Counted from the first letter of the stretch, positions 1 to 8,992 are shown. The stretch: DNA of 64,000 nt from Pontibacter sp. G13 (GCF_031851795.1 NZ_CP134696.1:744001-808000); one strand, 5' to 3'. The notes: a model not told the origin generated them from the letters alone. Program-made: numbers and translations.

Positions 1-485
1 GCTGGTCGGTATTGGCCATCGGGAAACTCTGATAAATACGTCTGGAACAATTCGACTTGAGGAGAATCGGCAATCTGAATCCAAAGCTCATCTTCCCGCG
101 CCCGATACGCCTTTGCTTCATATTGTCGGCACAAATCACAATCAAGTGCACGACACCATCTCTGGAAATCTTTGACTCTTTGGTCCCCAACCCAAACCAA
201 CCCAATTTCCATTCCTCTACGACTAGACCCAATCCCAGTGCGTTTTACTAATTGATTAGCCAGACAGTGATATCCATAGTACTCTATCCAGTCTCCTCGC
301 AAGATTCGCTCGATCTTCTGACAATCGCTCAAGTTATCGTCAAGGGCAAATCGATAAGATTTGAGATATTCTCCTACAATGAAACCATCCTCACATTGGG
401 CACGGACAGCATTCACCTGACCTCCCAACACCATGAGTAAAACTAGGCCTTGGAGGAATCCTCTGAGTTGATCGATAAATCGCAT
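1..485 (-). CDS. Secreted protein, 3' end beyond window edge
   Basis: An open frame runs leftward from an ATG at 485 to the window edge without a stop (161 codons seen). The start has a hydrophobic stretch (GFLQGLVLLMVLGG) ending near a VRAQ signal-peptidase-I-like site at about residue 30, so the product is probably exported. The mature part is rich in Cys and Trp and ends with a segment (FQTYLSEFPDGQY) that resembles the YLxxFPxG helical repeats found in some caspase-like and TPR-like bacterial proteins. That resemblance is by eye only. The next gene to the right points toward it. Function unknown. The frame is convincing because of the leader, the lack of stops and the AT-rich upstream region. 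Confidence 0.7.
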   Translation of the reverse strand, partial: MRFIDQLRGFLQGLVLLMVLGGQVNAVRAQCEDGFIVGEYLKSYRFALDDNLSDCQKIERILRGDWIEYYGYHCLANQLVKRTGIGSSRRGMEIGLVWVGDQRVKDFQRWCRALDCDLCRQYEAKAYRAREDELWIQIADSPQVELFQTYLSEFPDGQYRP

Positions 486-696
486 TCTATAAAGATTATT
501 TGGCACGCACTCTTGCGTCCATTCAGCTAAATCAAGGAATATATTTTAACTAATCGTAAAATACATTTTACAATTATACACATTCTCATTTCACAAAAAA
601 AGGGATAAAATGGATCCTACGAATACTCAGGGGGAGCATCGACCTGTTGGGTAGAACAGTATGCTAGGCGGGAAAATTTGGTCATGTACCTCTCCC
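486..696. other. AT-rich intergenic region, likely promoter of the gene at 1-485
   Basis: This 211-base gap lies between the start of the leftmost minus-strand gene and the stop of the desaturase gene. The stretch 530-600 is strongly AT-rich and probably carries the promoter for the leftward gene. I see no hairpin terminator and no RNA gene. Confidence 0.4.
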
Positions 697-1716
697 CTAC
701 TCCTCCTTTTCGGGGACGATTCCATGAAGGTTTTGCCCAACAAAATCATGGGGATATTCCTCCACGCCGGGAAAGCCAAGCTTGATATCGCGACCGTCAT
801 GGGGCAGGTAGTCGGTTTTCCAGAGGTAGTCCCAGATGGCCAACGTGATTGCGAAATTCACGCCGCGCTGTCGATCAGCTGGCAGCTCATAGGCATGGTG
901 CCAGATATGCAAATCCGGACTATTGAAGATTCGTTTCATGTACGGCCCGATCAACCATGCACCTACTCCTGCGCCTCCAAGGGTCAAGATCACTGTCAGC
1001 CACCAAGCGTATCCAGAAGACACTCCTACAAACAAGAGCGCCCCTCCGAACACGATCCCGCCCGTGATTCGGCCATGGACATGGAAGTTCGCATGGTTGT
1101 AATGTCCCCAGGCAAGGGTGAAAATGTGAATGAGGAAGAAATCATGCAATCCGATGCCCAGCAATGCAAGGGGGACGTATTCGAGCGTCCGGTAGACTAC
1201 ATTCTCCATCCAGTGATACCGCATGTGGGCGGCAAATCCCATCTGCTGGACGCTATGGTGAACTTTGTGAAATTCCCACAGCCAAGCAGAAGCATGCAGA
1301 AGTCGATGCACCCACCACTGGATGAAATCCCGGACCACAAACCCCGTGAGCAATATCGCCCAAATCGGCCATTTCCGCATCGGATTGGAAGCCTGCAGGT
1401 CGAAGCCTGTCAGGGATTTGATACCATCATTGAAGAGATTGACCACTACCTCAGAGGAGGCTTGGTAGATCAGCAAGGAGAACAGGAAGAAGTTGAAAAA
1501 CAGGTAGAAGAAATCCAGCCAAAAATCCTGACGAAATTTGGGCTGCGCTTTTCGCCAAGGTCTGATCCATTCTAGTGCGAGGAAAAAGCCTGATACCAGC
1601 ACCAACATCCAGAAATAGTTGTGCCAGAGCGGCCTCGTCTGAAAGGTGATTTCCTGCCAGAGATACCTCCCGTAGTTTTGGTAGGCCTGAACAAAAATAT
1701 CCAAGTATTTCTCCAT
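697..1716 (-). CDS. Sterol desaturase/fatty acid hydroxylase family membrane protein
   Basis: A 339-residue integral membrane di-iron oxygenase-like protein. The histidine clusters that bind the two irons are visible: HRLLH at 137-141, HKVHH at 150-154, the HYNH group at 205-208 with H212, and HIWHH at 270-274. Hydrophobic segments lie at about 34-50, 66-85, 117-135, 180-202 and 220-258. The family inserts hydroxyl groups or double bonds into lipids such as sterols, fatty acids and carotenoids. The substrate cannot be read from the sequence. It is the last gene of a co-directional minus-strand set (trhO, unknown, HupE-like, this gene), 116 bases behind its neighbour, so co-transcription is possible but not certain. 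Confidence 0.9.
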   Translation of the reverse strand: MEKYLDIFVQAYQNYGRYLWQEITFQTRPLWHNYFWMLVLVSGFFLALEWIRPWRKAQPKFRQDFWLDFFYLFFNFFLFSLLIYQASSEVVVNLFNDGIKSLTGFDLQASNPMRKWPIWAILLTGFVVRDFIQWWVHRLLHASAWLWEFHKVHHSVQQMGFAAHMRYHWMENVVYRTLEYVPLALLGIGLHDFFLIHIFTLAWGHYNHANFHVHGRITGGIVFGGALLFVGVSSGYAWWLTVILTLGGAGVGAWLIGPYMKRIFNSPDLHIWHHAYELPADRQRGVNFAITLAIWDYLWKTDYLPHDGRDIKLGFPGVEEYPHDFVGQNLHGIVPEKEE

Positions 1717-1832
1717 CTACCTGTTTGCAGTGTTTGGTACAATCCTTTAAGATCGGCCATAAATTGCAGATTTCTCCCAAGAAGCTCGGTCACTTAGGTT
1801 ACAGAACGCCTGAAGCGGGAAATCTGGCTCCT

Positions 1833-2423
1833 TTAAACCAGCTTCATCACCAGCAAATAGATGGACAGGAAGGTCACCAGCCCAGAGACGGCGAAGTTCC
1901 ACATTTTCCGAGGGACCCCCCGGACGGTCAATACCACCCATGAAAGGAGAAGCACTGCGGCCACGATGATCAGTTGCCCCAACTCTAGTCCGATATTGAA
2001 CATGAGTAGCGGCCCAGTGATACACGCTTCCTTGCCAAGCAACGCAATGAGGTAATTGGAAAAGCCCAATCCGTGGATCAAGCCGAAAAAGAGGGCGAGA
2101 AAATAACGAATGCGCTGGTGCGCCGGATCTGGCAATTCACCACGCAGGCGCAAGTTGGAGAGCGCTGTGATCAAGATCGTGACCGGGATGAGGGTTTCGA
2201 TGAGATCGGGGTTCATCCGGAATATATCCATCGTAGACAAGGCCAGCGTCAACGAATGCCCAATGGTAAAGGCTGTCACCAAAATGATCACCTGACGCCA
2301 TTGAGCGAGTTTGTAGATGGCACAAAGCGCGACTACGAAGAGGATGTGGTCGTAGCCACCCAGATCTAGGATGTGCTCGAACCCGAGCTTGAGGTAGATG
2401 GAAGCACCATCGAAACAATTCAT
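1833..2423 (-). CDS. HupE/UreJ-like membrane protein
   Basis: A 196-residue protein with about six hydrophobic segments. It shows the family's early HILDLGGYDHILFV motif, the central FTIGHSLTLALS helix with its histidine, and the later FGLIHGLGFSNYL helix. HupE/UreJ proteins are membrane proteins linked in some bacteria to nickel or cobalt uptake for hydrogenase or urease. No such enzyme is encoded here. Many Bacteroidota carry this short form (the HupE/UreJ_2 group) away from metalloenzyme clusters, so metal transport is only a suggestion. It lies 60 bases after the unknown gene at 2484-2948 and may be in one transcript with it. Confidence 0.85.
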   Translation of the reverse strand: MNCFDGASIYLKLGFEHILDLGGYDHILFVVALCAIYKLAQWRQVIILVTAFTIGHSLTLALSTMDIFRMNPDLIETLIPVTILITALSNLRLRGELPDPAHQRIRYFLALFFGLIHGLGFSNYLIALLGKEACITGPLLMFNIGLELGQLIIVAAVLLLSWVVLTVRGVPRKMWNFAVSGLVTFLSIYLLVMKLV

Positions 2424-2483
2424 GCAGTATTCGTCAAAAGGCTATTGTACAGAAGCTTACGGGATTGATTACCCGCGAACAAG

Positions 2484-2948
2484 TCATGTCCGCTGAACGA
2501 GCAGACCTTCGTCTTGAACGGCGAGATCCACCATTGAGTCCTCAAACTCAAACTGGATCATCTTGTTTGGGTGCTGGTTCCGGTCGTGTGCCATGAGCCC
2601 GATGGCCACGAGTTGTTGACCTGCGAGACCCGCCCAAGTAGGGCTGTCGGTCATGTCGATCATTTCGAGCTCGACTTGACCTCTGAACTGTTGCAGGACC
2701 TTGGTCTGCTCCAACCCAAAATTCAGGTCTTCCAGTTCCAATCCGAGACTTTCCTCTCCAGCGGTAATCGAGAGGCGGCCTCCCTCGGCAAATTGGAGAT
2801 CTATCCATTCCAAAACCTCCATGATATCATGGGGCTTGGCGATATTGCGCCAGATCACATAGTTGACCCGGAGCAGTGTACTTCCCTGAAAGGACCTCAG
2901 CGTACTGAGGTCCTCTGGAGAGAAGTAATTGGTGAACATATCGAGCAT
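2484..2948 (-). CDS. Hypothetical protein, coupled to trhO
   Basis: A 154-residue soluble acidic protein that I do not recognise. There is no signal peptide, membrane segment or obvious catalytic motif. The sequence alternates beta-strand-like stretches, for example GRLSITAGEESLGLELEDL and KMIQFEFEDSMVDLAVQD, so a mostly beta fold is possible. Its ATG sits six bases after the trhO stop, and the purine-rich sequence spanning the stop (AGGAAGAT) is a good ribosome-binding site, so translation is probably coupled to trhO. A functional tie to tRNA modification is not shown. Confidence 0.75.
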   Translation of the reverse strand: MLDMFTNYFSPEDLSTLRSFQGSTLLRVNYVIWRNIAKPHDIMEVLEWIDLQFAEGGRLSITAGEESLGLELEDLNFGLEQTKVLQQFRGQVELEMIDMTDSPTWAGLAGQQLVAIGLMAHDRNQHPNKMIQFEFEDSMVDLAVQDEGLLVQRT

Positions 2949-2954
2949 ATCTTC

Positions 2955-4031
2955 CTAAGATTCAGGATGGATCTCTTCGTAGGTGATGGATTCTTCCACT
3001 TTGGGGGCTTTCTTGAATCGGCCCTTGGAGAAGATCCGCACGCCACTGTCCTTGCCCTTGCGCATGGCCATCTGCTCTTCCTCCGGCAATTGGACAATCT
3101 CGTGGCACTCATTGGAGCAGCACCCTGCATGCTTTTCTGCGCATTCATCGCATTGGATGAATAGCAGATTGCACATCACATTCTTGCAGTTGGTGTGCGT
3201 ATCGCAAGGCTTTCCACATTGATGGCAATGGGCGATCACATCGTCTGAGATTCGTTCTCCCATCCGCTCATCAAACACGAAATTCTTCCCGATGAACTTG
3301 TTTTCAAGCCCCTGAGCCTTCGCATCCTGCGCGTATTTGATGATTCCACCTTCGAGCTGATAGACCTTTTCAAAGCCTTGGTGCTTGAACCATGCACTGG
3401 CCTTTTCGCAGCGAATCCCTCCGGTACAATACATCATGATATGCTTGTCGGCGTGTTCCTTGAGCATATCCTCAATGATCGGCAGTGATTCCCGGAAGGT
3501 ATCCACATCTGGGGTGATCGCACCTTTGAAATGCCCCACTTCGGTTTCGTAGTGGTTGCGCATATCGATCAAGATGGAATCGTCGCGATCCATGAGCGCA
3601 TTGAACTCCTCGGCTTTGAGGTGCTGGCCGCACTCGGAAGGGTTGAACGTATCGTCGTCTAGGCCGTCAGCCAAAATCTTGGGACGGACCTTGATAATAA
3701 GCTTGTAGAAGGATTTCCCGTCATCCTCGTAGGCGACATTGAGTCTCATGCCATCGAAAAACGGGTACCTGTAGAGTTGATCCCGGAGTGCTTCGAAATT
3801 GGAAGATGGGACACTGATTTGGGCATTGATGCCCTCTTTGGCGACATAGGTACGGCCAAAAACGCCTAATTCGGACCACTTTTGGAACAATTCATTCCTA
3901 AAAGCTTGCGGATCTTCGAACTGGTGATAGCAGTAAAAAGAGATCGTTGTACGGGCTTCTTCACTGCTAAGCATCTGCTGCTTAAGCTCTTCGCTGTTTA
4001 CTTTGTTGTGCAATGCCATAGTCAAACTCAC
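2955..4031 (-). CDS. trhO: tRNA uridine(34) hydroxylase TrhO (YceA-type rhodanese)
   Basis: A 358-residue member of the TrhO/YceA family, which hydroxylates U34 of tRNAs on the way to 5-(carboxy)methoxyuridine. The N-terminal part is the family's acylphosphatase-like domain (to about residue 110). A rhodanese domain follows with the active-site loop [13 protein letters not shown] near residue 200. The C-terminal domain is cysteine-rich ([14 protein letters not shown] and later [12 protein letters not shown]), typical of the family and probably metal-binding. It heads a minus-strand gene set and diverges from the M23 lipoprotein gene across a 106-base promoter region. Confidence 0.93.
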   Translation of the reverse strand: MSLTMALHNKVNSEELKQQMLSSEEARTTISFYCYHQFEDPQAFRNELFQKWSELGVFGRTYVAKEGINAQISVPSSNFEALRDQLYRYPFFDGMRLNVAYEDDGKSFYKLIIKVRPKILADGLDDDTFNPSECGQHLKAEEFNALMDRDDSILIDMRNHYETEVGHFKGAITPDVDTFRESLPIIEDMLKEHADKHIMMYCTGGIRCEKASAWFKHQGFEKVYQLEGGIIKYAQDAKAQGLENKFIGKNFVFDERMGERISDDVIAHCHQCGKPCDTHTNCKNVMCNLLFIQCDECAEKHAGCCSNECHEIVQLPEEEQMAMRKGKDSGVRIFSKGRFKKAPKVEESITYEEIHPES

Positions 4032-4137
4032 TACTGGTTTTTGCTTTCACGAATAAGTATACCGGCTGAGTGTTGAAATTCAACCTTCAACTTACGAAGT
4101 TTGTGTTCCACGATCACCATCCAATAGGGATTCCATC

Positions 4138-5427
4138 ATGAACAAGCGGATAATCTTTCTGCTGGCCTTGATACCTACCGCACTAGGCCTCGGAAATCTG
4201 TTGACATCTTGCTCAACGCAACCGGAAACACAAATTTCGGACGACAAAGGTACAGAAGCTCCCGAACAAAGCCCAACTGTGCTGTTCGGTTTTGAGGTGG
4301 ATTCTCTTGAAGTAGTTCGAGAAGTCGTTCAGAAAAACGAAAATCTATCGGAAATCCTGACCCGATACAACGTCTCTCCTCAGACCATCCACAAAATCGG
4401 AACCCTTCCTGAGGAGGTTTTCGATGTAAGAAAAATTCAACGAAATAAACCATACACCATCATCCACGAGCCGGATTCCAACAAAACCTGCTTGGGATTT
4501 GTCTACCACCCCAACGTCATCGACTATGTAGTCGTGGATCTTCGCGACTCGGTAGCAGTAATCGCGGGACAACATCCCGTGGATACGCTTGAACACACAC
4601 TGGAGGGCGTTATCGAAAGTTCTCTCTACGTCTCCATCACGGAAGCGGGGGGTTCCCCGTTGTTGGTGAATGCCCTTTCAGAGGTTTACGCTTGGGAAAT
4701 TGACTTCTTCGGATTGCAAAAAGGAGATGCCTTCAAGATCCTCTACACCACGCTGGAAGTTCAGGGAGAATCCGCAGGGCTCGGAGAGATCAAGGCAGCC
4801 AGCTTCACGCACATGGATGAAGAATTGCTGGCCTTCCAATTTGATCAGGGAGATGGGATCGAATATTTTGATGAAGAAGGAAACAGCCTCCGCAAAACCT
4901 TCCTGAAAGCACCATTGAGCTATACCCGTATTAGTTCCAAGTTTTCCTACAACCGTCTTCACCCTGTCCTGAAAATTCGCCGTCCTCACTTGGGCGTGGA
5001 TTATGCTGCCCCAACTGGAACCCCTGTTTTGTCTGTGGGTGATGGAACGGTCGTGAAGCGTGGCTATGCAGGTGGTGCCGGAAAAATGGTCAAGATCAAG
5101 CACAACGGTACGTACACCACTGCCTATCTACACTTGTCCCGCTATGGAAAAGGTCTGAAGGTGGGAGATCGCGTCAAGCAAGGGCAGGTCATCGGTTATG
5201 TTGGAAGTACGGGATTGTCCACAGGGCCTCACTTGGATTTCCGCTTCTACCAAAATGGCAAGGCCATCGACCCATTGAAGGTGGATCCACCATCCGCGAA
5301 CCCGATCAAGGAGGAGGTCAAAACTGCCTACACCGAAACCATGATGAAATTGAAAGCACGACTTCAAGAAGCTCAGCAAGCAGAAAGCATTGTTGACACG
5401 GTGCAAGATATTCCGGTAAAAGGTTAA
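4138..5427 (+). CDS. M23 family metallopeptidase lipoprotein
   Basis: A 429-residue exported lipoprotein: a hydrophobic leader ends in LLTSC, a good lipobox with Cys at about residue 25. Residues ~70-110 (ENLSEILTRYNVSPQTI) resemble the LysM/OapA-type segment that precedes many M23 domains. The peptidase domain spans ~270-380 with HLGVD (H284, D288), HLS (H332) and GPHLDFRF (H365, D367). The usual HxH of this family is HxD here, so the third zinc ligand is Asp. The family cuts peptidoglycan cross-links, often supporting cell separation or elongation. The C-terminal tail (~385-429) is charged and likely helical. A strong terminator follows. Confidence 0.9.
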   Translation: MNKRIIFLLALIPTALGLGNLLTSCSTQPETQISDDKGTEAPEQSPTVLFGFEVDSLEVVREVVQKNENLSEILTRYNVSPQTIHKIGTLPEEVFDVRKIQRNKPYTIIHEPDSNKTCLGFVYHPNVIDYVVVDLRDSVAVIAGQHPVDTLEHTLEGVIESSLYVSITEAGGSPLLVNALSEVYAWEIDFFGLQKGDAFKILYTTLEVQGESAGLGEIKAASFTHMDEELLAFQFDQGDGIEYFDEEGNSLRKTFLKAPLSYTRISSKFSYNRLHPVLKIRRPHLGVDYAAPTGTPVLSVGDGTVVKRGYAGGAGKMVKIKHNGTYTTAYLHLSRYGKGLKVGDRVKQGQVIGYVGSTGLSTGPHLDFRFYQNGKAIDPLKVDPPSANPIKEEVKTAYTETMMKLKARLQEAQQAESIVDTVQDIPVKG

Positions 5428-5448
5428 GGAAGGATATAACATCTGAAG

Positions 5449-5480
5449 CGCCCGACAGTTTAACAGCTGTCGGGCGTTTT
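5449..5480 (+). terminator. Rho-independent terminator after the M23 gene
   Basis: A perfect 10-bp stem (CGCCCGACAG / CTGTCGGGCG) with an 8-base loop, followed by TTTT, 21 bases after the M23 stop codon. Confidence 0.9.
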
Positions 5481-5544
5481 GCGTCTCGGCCAAAACACAA
5501 TGACCGACCTCTTTTCTCCATTAATCTCTTAATCATTACCCAAC

Positions 5545-5928
5545 ATGAGCCTTCACGACAAATACAATCCCGTCCTCAAACTGGGCGAAGACTTCAATGT
5601 GAAAGACGGATATGTAGAAGAAGCGGAGGGAGTCCTCAAGATTGGCGGAACTGCTGCCACACAATTTGAGAAGGACCGGATGTGGGACAAAATCAAGGAA
5701 ATCGGCGGTGAAGCTCCTTCCGACATCGAGGCTGACATCAAAGTTGCCAACACGGGCTATTATCACCGCCACATGGTGGTCAGTGGCGACTCTTTGAGCA
5801 AAATTGCCAAGATGTACTACGGAGATCCCATGAAGTACATGGACATCTTCAACGCCAATACCAATATCCTCAAGGACCCAAATCTCATCCATCCCGGACA
5901 GGAATTGGTGATCCCATTTCCATCCTAA
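5545..5928 (+). CDS. LysM domain protein, Kbp/YgaU-like
   Basis: A 127-residue cytoplasmic-looking protein with no signal peptide. The C-terminal half (about 75-127) is a clear LysM domain: HMVVSGDSLSKIAKMYYGD, then a central asparagine-rich turn and HPGQELVIP at the end. The N-terminal part, with a VLKIGGTAATQFEKDRMWD segment, is reminiscent of the BON domain that precedes LysM in the potassium-binding protein Kbp (YgaU), but it is shorter and this match is weak. Its role could be in osmotic or ion response rather than wall binding, given the absence of an export signal. It stands alone, bounded by terminators on both sides. Confidence 0.85.
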   Translation: MSLHDKYNPVLKLGEDFNVKDGYVEEAEGVLKIGGTAATQFEKDRMWDKIKEIGGEAPSDIEADIKVANTGYYHRHMVVSGDSLSKIAKMYYGDPMKYMDIFNANTNILKDPNLIHPGQELVIPFPS

Positions 5929-5950
5929 TTGGACTTGACCAAGATTTTAG

Positions 5951-5980
5951 AAGCGGCCTCATCGGGCCGCTTTTCTTTTT
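5951..5980 (+). terminator. Rho-independent terminator after the LysM gene
   Basis: Stem AAGCGGCC / GGCCGCTT with a short TCATCG loop, followed by a T-rich run (TTCTTTTT), 22 bases after the LysM stop. Confidence 0.9.
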
Positions 5981-6307
5981 GGGTGCGGCTGGCTGGTGCG
6001 GCGTAAGTTGCCTGTCGTGTTCAGTCGGCAAACGCAGGCTCCATGATCGATGATGGGGAATAGGGCACGTGAATACTGATCCTGTGGGGAATCATGCAGA
6101 TGGCCGACCGAGCGATCAGCGAGCACAGAAGGGAACGACCCAGCGATTCGCTAGCCCAAGCGCTTCCTGAAAAATCTAAGCACGCTGGGATACGCCCAAC
6201 TCCAAATGCATGCGCTCACCACCAGTCTGAGAGGAGCCTTACGCAATCTCAACCGAAGTTAATGGCAGAGAATTGCTATCTTGCTTGTACATCCAAATTT
6301 CAGCCCT
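5981..6307. other. Gene-free GC-rich stretch, possible repeat relic
   Basis: I see no convincing gene here. A 79-codon plus-strand frame (6094-6333) lacks any protein-like pattern. Short pieces recall repeats elsewhere in the window: GTGCGGCGTAAG at about 5997 resembles the left end of the dispersed element at 37104-37280, and CTTCCTGAAAAATCT at about 6170 resembles the palindrome arm in the tandem block at 57710-59076. Both are short and could be chance. Confidence 0.3.
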
Positions 6308-6565
6308 ATGCTCAAATGGTTCAAGCGAAATAGCAATGGCAACGGAACTGCCAAATCCTCTGTTCAATTTGCCGATCTAGATGGCATTCCACTGGCCGCT
6401 GGAGATACGGTCGAATGTCTCCGATATGATCTGGGAATCTGCAAAATCCACCAGACAGAGAATGGCTACGAATATGAGTCTGTTTCCTCGGGGGATCGAG
6501 TATCCTACCTGCGAATGATCGATGCTGCGACCTCCTTCCAAAAGGTGCGGAAATTGGATGCCTAA
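6308..6565 (+). CDS. Small hypothetical protein (85 aa)
   Basis: An 85-residue soluble protein starting MLKWFKRNSNGNG. The upstream in-frame ATG at 6281 would add nine residues of poor quality. The rest (DLDGIPLAAGDTVECLRYDLG, then beta-like stretches ending LRMIDAATSFQKVRKLDA) looks like a small beta domain of the kind used to bind nucleic acids or partners, but I do not recognise the family. It converges on the reductase gene and its stop overlaps that gene's stop by a few bases (6562-6565). Confidence 0.55.
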   Translation: MLKWFKRNSNGNGTAKSSVQFADLDGIPLAAGDTVECLRYDLGICKIHQTENGYEYESVSSGDRVSYLRMIDAATSFQKVRKLDA

Positions 6566-7323
6566 AGAATAAAGGGGATAACGGCTTTGCGGTTTTTGGG
6601 GTACTCGGCAAACTTGTCTTGATACCACCGATGATGGTCCAATGCACGAGGGATGAGGTTGGCGGCGGTCCACACAGCAAATGACAATCCTGCCCAACTC
6701 CATGTCAACATGGCAAACCCCACCCATTCGATGATTTCTCCAAAGTGATTGGGGCAGGACACCCATCGAAACCATCCTCCATAGGGAATCGAATATCCTG
6801 TCTCTCCAGGCTTGCGCAAATGAATGAGCCGATCGTCGCTCTTCCAATTGATCCAGAATCCAGCCAGAAATAGCCCAACCCCCATCCAACACCTTGGGTC
6901 CGAAAGCCATTCTAAGCCATATCCGGGCTCGGCAAATCCAATTTGCAGTCCCAAAAAACCACCATTGACGAGATTAAAGACGATCGCCATAGCCACCACA
7001 GCAATTGGAATCTGTTTTCCCCGTGTCCGTGTCCTTAGCGGAAAAATCAAGGTCCTGTGCCCGTAGTGCAACAGCCAAAGCGCTAAGATCAGATACCCCA
7101 CTATGTTGCGATTTTGCTCACCCAGCAGGAAGCATATTGGAACCACCAGCAAGGCGGGAAGTTCCATGACCACCCATCCGAGCCGATTGTCCATGAGTGG
7201 GCCCCAGGCACGGGATTGGTGGCGACCATAAGGGGCCTTGATTCGGACCAAGAATGGCAAGAGCAGGATCGCCAAGAGCATCCACGCCCAGATATATGGA
7301 TTAAGGGTCGTCATATCAATCAT
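6562..7323 (-). CDS. Steroid 5-alpha-reductase-like (DUF1295-type) membrane protein
   Basis: About 253 residues with six or seven hydrophobic segments. The C-terminal half carries the family's signature: GYSIPYGGWFRWVSCPNHFGE, then EIIEWVGFA, then NLIPRALDHHRWYQDKF and EYPKNRKAVIPFIL at the end. This family contains NADPH-dependent 3-oxo-5-alpha-steroid 4-dehydrogenases and related enzymes that reduce C=C bonds in membrane lipids. The bacterial substrate is unknown. I take the ATG at 7323 (MIDMTTLNPY). A longer frame to 7374 exists but would overlap the upstream part of the divergent CHAD frame. Confidence 0.88.
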   Translation of the reverse strand: MIDMTTLNPYIWAWMLLAILLLPFLVRIKAPYGRHQSRAWGPLMDNRLGWVVMELPALLVVPICFLLGEQNRNIVGYLILALWLLHYGHRTLIFPLRTRTRGKQIPIAVVAMAIVFNLVNGGFLGLQIGFAEPGYGLEWLSDPRCWMGVGLFLAGFWINWKSDDRLIHLRKPGETGYSIPYGGWFRWVSCPNHFGEIIEWVGFAMLTWSWAGLSFAVWTAANLIPRALDHHRWYQDKFAEYPKNRKAVIPFIL

Positions 7324-7448
7324 CGCTTCGAATATCCGAAAAATATAGCTACTCCGAAACGTTGCATTCAGCACTCAGGGAACATTTTGAGGAGGACAAG
7401 TCTTTATCCTATCGCAGGTCAAACTCACCAACGCAGAAAAGAACTAGC

Positions 7449-8270
7449 ATGCAGAAGCACTGGCAGACCTTACACAAAAAGCGCCTCAAACAGACAGAAC
7501 AGCATCTACATGAGGCCAATCAGACACAGGATCCAGAGGCCATCCATGCGTTCAGGGTATCTGTCAAAAAGCTTCGTGCCTTGTATCAAATGTGGGGACA
7601 TGTCCTAGAAGGGCCTCCCATAGATGAAGCCCTCCTGCTGCCCATAGATTCGCTATACCGACTATCGGGCAAGGTCCGGGATGTGCAGATCCTACAGGGA
7701 TTGAATCGCCAAGTCGCCCAGTTTCACCTGAGTCCTATCCCCGAATGGGATGTGTACCTTCAGCACCGTGAAAAAGTCGCCCAAAAGCGCCTCACCAAGG
7801 CACTCAAGGCTGAAATCTGGTTTCCCCGTAAAGACATTTCCAGCGCATTCAACCAGCAGGTATCTCAGATCAGCAAGCGCCAGCTCAAAGGACAACTACG
7901 AAGGTACCTATCTCAAAGGGTTAATGCCTTGGCCGATGAGATCATTTCTGCGCCCAAGCATAGGCGAATGCACGATCTGCGCAAACGGGTGAAGTCATTG
8001 ATGTATGGGCTGAACATGGCGGATAAAACCTTGCCAGAAATCCGCCAAACCTATCACCATAAGGCACTTGCGTATTCGGCACAAACTTTGGGAATCTGGC
8101 ATGATTGGTACGTATGGAAAGACCGTTTCGTAAAATTTTCTGCCAAACAAACGAATATTTCTTCGTCTAGGCTTCAAGAATGGCACGTATTTGGCCTTAA
8201 TCAAACACATAGTCTGGCGGAGGTTTCGAACCTTCAGTTGGTAGAATGGCAGCGGGCTCTGGGAATTTGA
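7449..8270 (+). CDS. CHAD domain protein
   Basis: A 273-residue, very basic, all-helical protein. Two His/Arg/Lys-rich helices mark the two halves of a CHAD domain: AIHAFRVSVKKLRALYQMW near residues 35-53 and RMHDLRKRVKSLMYG near 174-188. CHAD domains bind polyphosphate through conserved histidines and basic residues, and often sit beside CYTH triphosphatases or on polyphosphate granules. No CYTH gene is in this window. I prefer the ATG at 7449 because the in-frame upstream 29 codons from 7362 lack family character. It diverges from the reductase gene. Confidence 0.88.
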   Translation: MQKHWQTLHKKRLKQTEQHLHEANQTQDPEAIHAFRVSVKKLRALYQMWGHVLEGPPIDEALLLPIDSLYRLSGKVRDVQILQGLNRQVAQFHLSPIPEWDVYLQHREKVAQKRLTKALKAEIWFPRKDISSAFNQQVSQISKRQLKGQLRRYLSQRVNALADEIISAPKHRRMHDLRKRVKSLMYGLNMADKTLPEIRQTYHHKALAYSAQTLGIWHDWYVWKDRFVKFSAKQTNISSSRLQEWHVFGLNQTHSLAEVSNLQLVEWQRALGI

Positions 8271-8569
8271 ATTCGTGCGAATGCAGAATGATCTGGGCTT
8301 CTCGAATAGCGATTGGAAGGCGTGACGATATTCTCAGTCTTTTTATTGAACAGTTTGAGAAGCTAAAAAAATCTAGTTTCAGCTCCATGCACACCATCGC
8401 AAAATAGGATTCGTCAGGGGCTTCGCAAACATACAAATAACCAATATGTCGTCATTTCAGACAAGGGCCCTTCTTCCGACACCAGATATGTTCCTGAATT
8501 TTTGATAGATTATTCCCCAATTATTTGTCCTTGCTCGCCATTGTGGTTTTTTCCTAACGACCCCAAGGT
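8271..8569. other. Intergenic region without recognised genes
   Basis: A 299-base gap. A minus-strand frame of 79 codons overlaps the end of the CHAD gene and has no protein-like features. The AT-rich end (8490-8550) probably holds the promoter of the gene at 8570. No hairpin terminator or tRNA is seen. Confidence 0.35.
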
Positions 8570-8992
8570 ATGCGACTCACCATCCTTCTACTTCCGGCAG
8601 TCCTCTGGATGTCTGCCAAAAACCTGAACTCTTTCCCTGCTTCTGTCTCTCAAGAAACCATCGGTCAAAGTGCCAATCCTCCGATTACGGAACTCTTGAT
8701 CTTGGAAGATGTCGAAGACCACCTCGAATTCATGTCTATGACTTTTCAAGATTTGGAGGGAAATCATGTCGCTTTCCAAAAATTCGCCTTTGAGATTGAT
8801 CCCGAAAACAACGTTTGGTTTTCCCTGGAACCAGTTCCCAATTCGTCACTTAGCCAATGTATCATTCGCCCAGAAATTAAGGGCTCCATCTGGGAAGTGA
8901 CCTATCAATCTCAATGGGCACAACGACCGGCCTCACATCGCTGGGATTCATTACAAGTAGTCCTTTCGATCAAGCGACCCAACGAACAATAG
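8570..8992 (+). CDS. Small secreted hypothetical protein (140 aa)
   Basis: A 140-residue protein that begins MRLTILLLPAVLWMSA, a short signal-peptide-like leader, followed by about 115 residues of alternating strands (FMSMTFQDLEGNHVAFQKF, IWEVTYQSQWAQR). No family recognised. A small exported beta domain is likely. It precedes the C1 peptidase gene by about 120 bases in the same direction, so the two may share a transcript. Confidence 0.6.
   Translation: MRLTILLLPAVLWMSAKNLNSFPASVSQETIGQSANPPITELLILEDVEDHLEFMSMTFQDLEGNHVAFQKFAFEIDPENNVWFSLEPVPNSSLSQCIIRPEIKGSIWEVTYQSQWAQRPASHRWDSLQVVLSIKRPNEQ

Noticed and set aside
661-1575. 304-codon plus-strand frame opposite the desaturase gene
   Set aside because: The desaturase frame has all histidine motifs and membrane helices; the opposite frame is low in hydrophobic pattern and has no family signs.
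6094-6333. 79-codon plus-strand frame upstream of the small gene at 6308
   Set aside because: No leader, no regular pattern, and overlaps the better 85-residue frame in another phase.
8197-8290. tRNA-like fragment (GGTTTCGAACC and nearby pairing) at the end of the CHAD gene
   Set aside because: No complete cloverleaf with acceptor stem and anticodon arm; it lies in a coding region.
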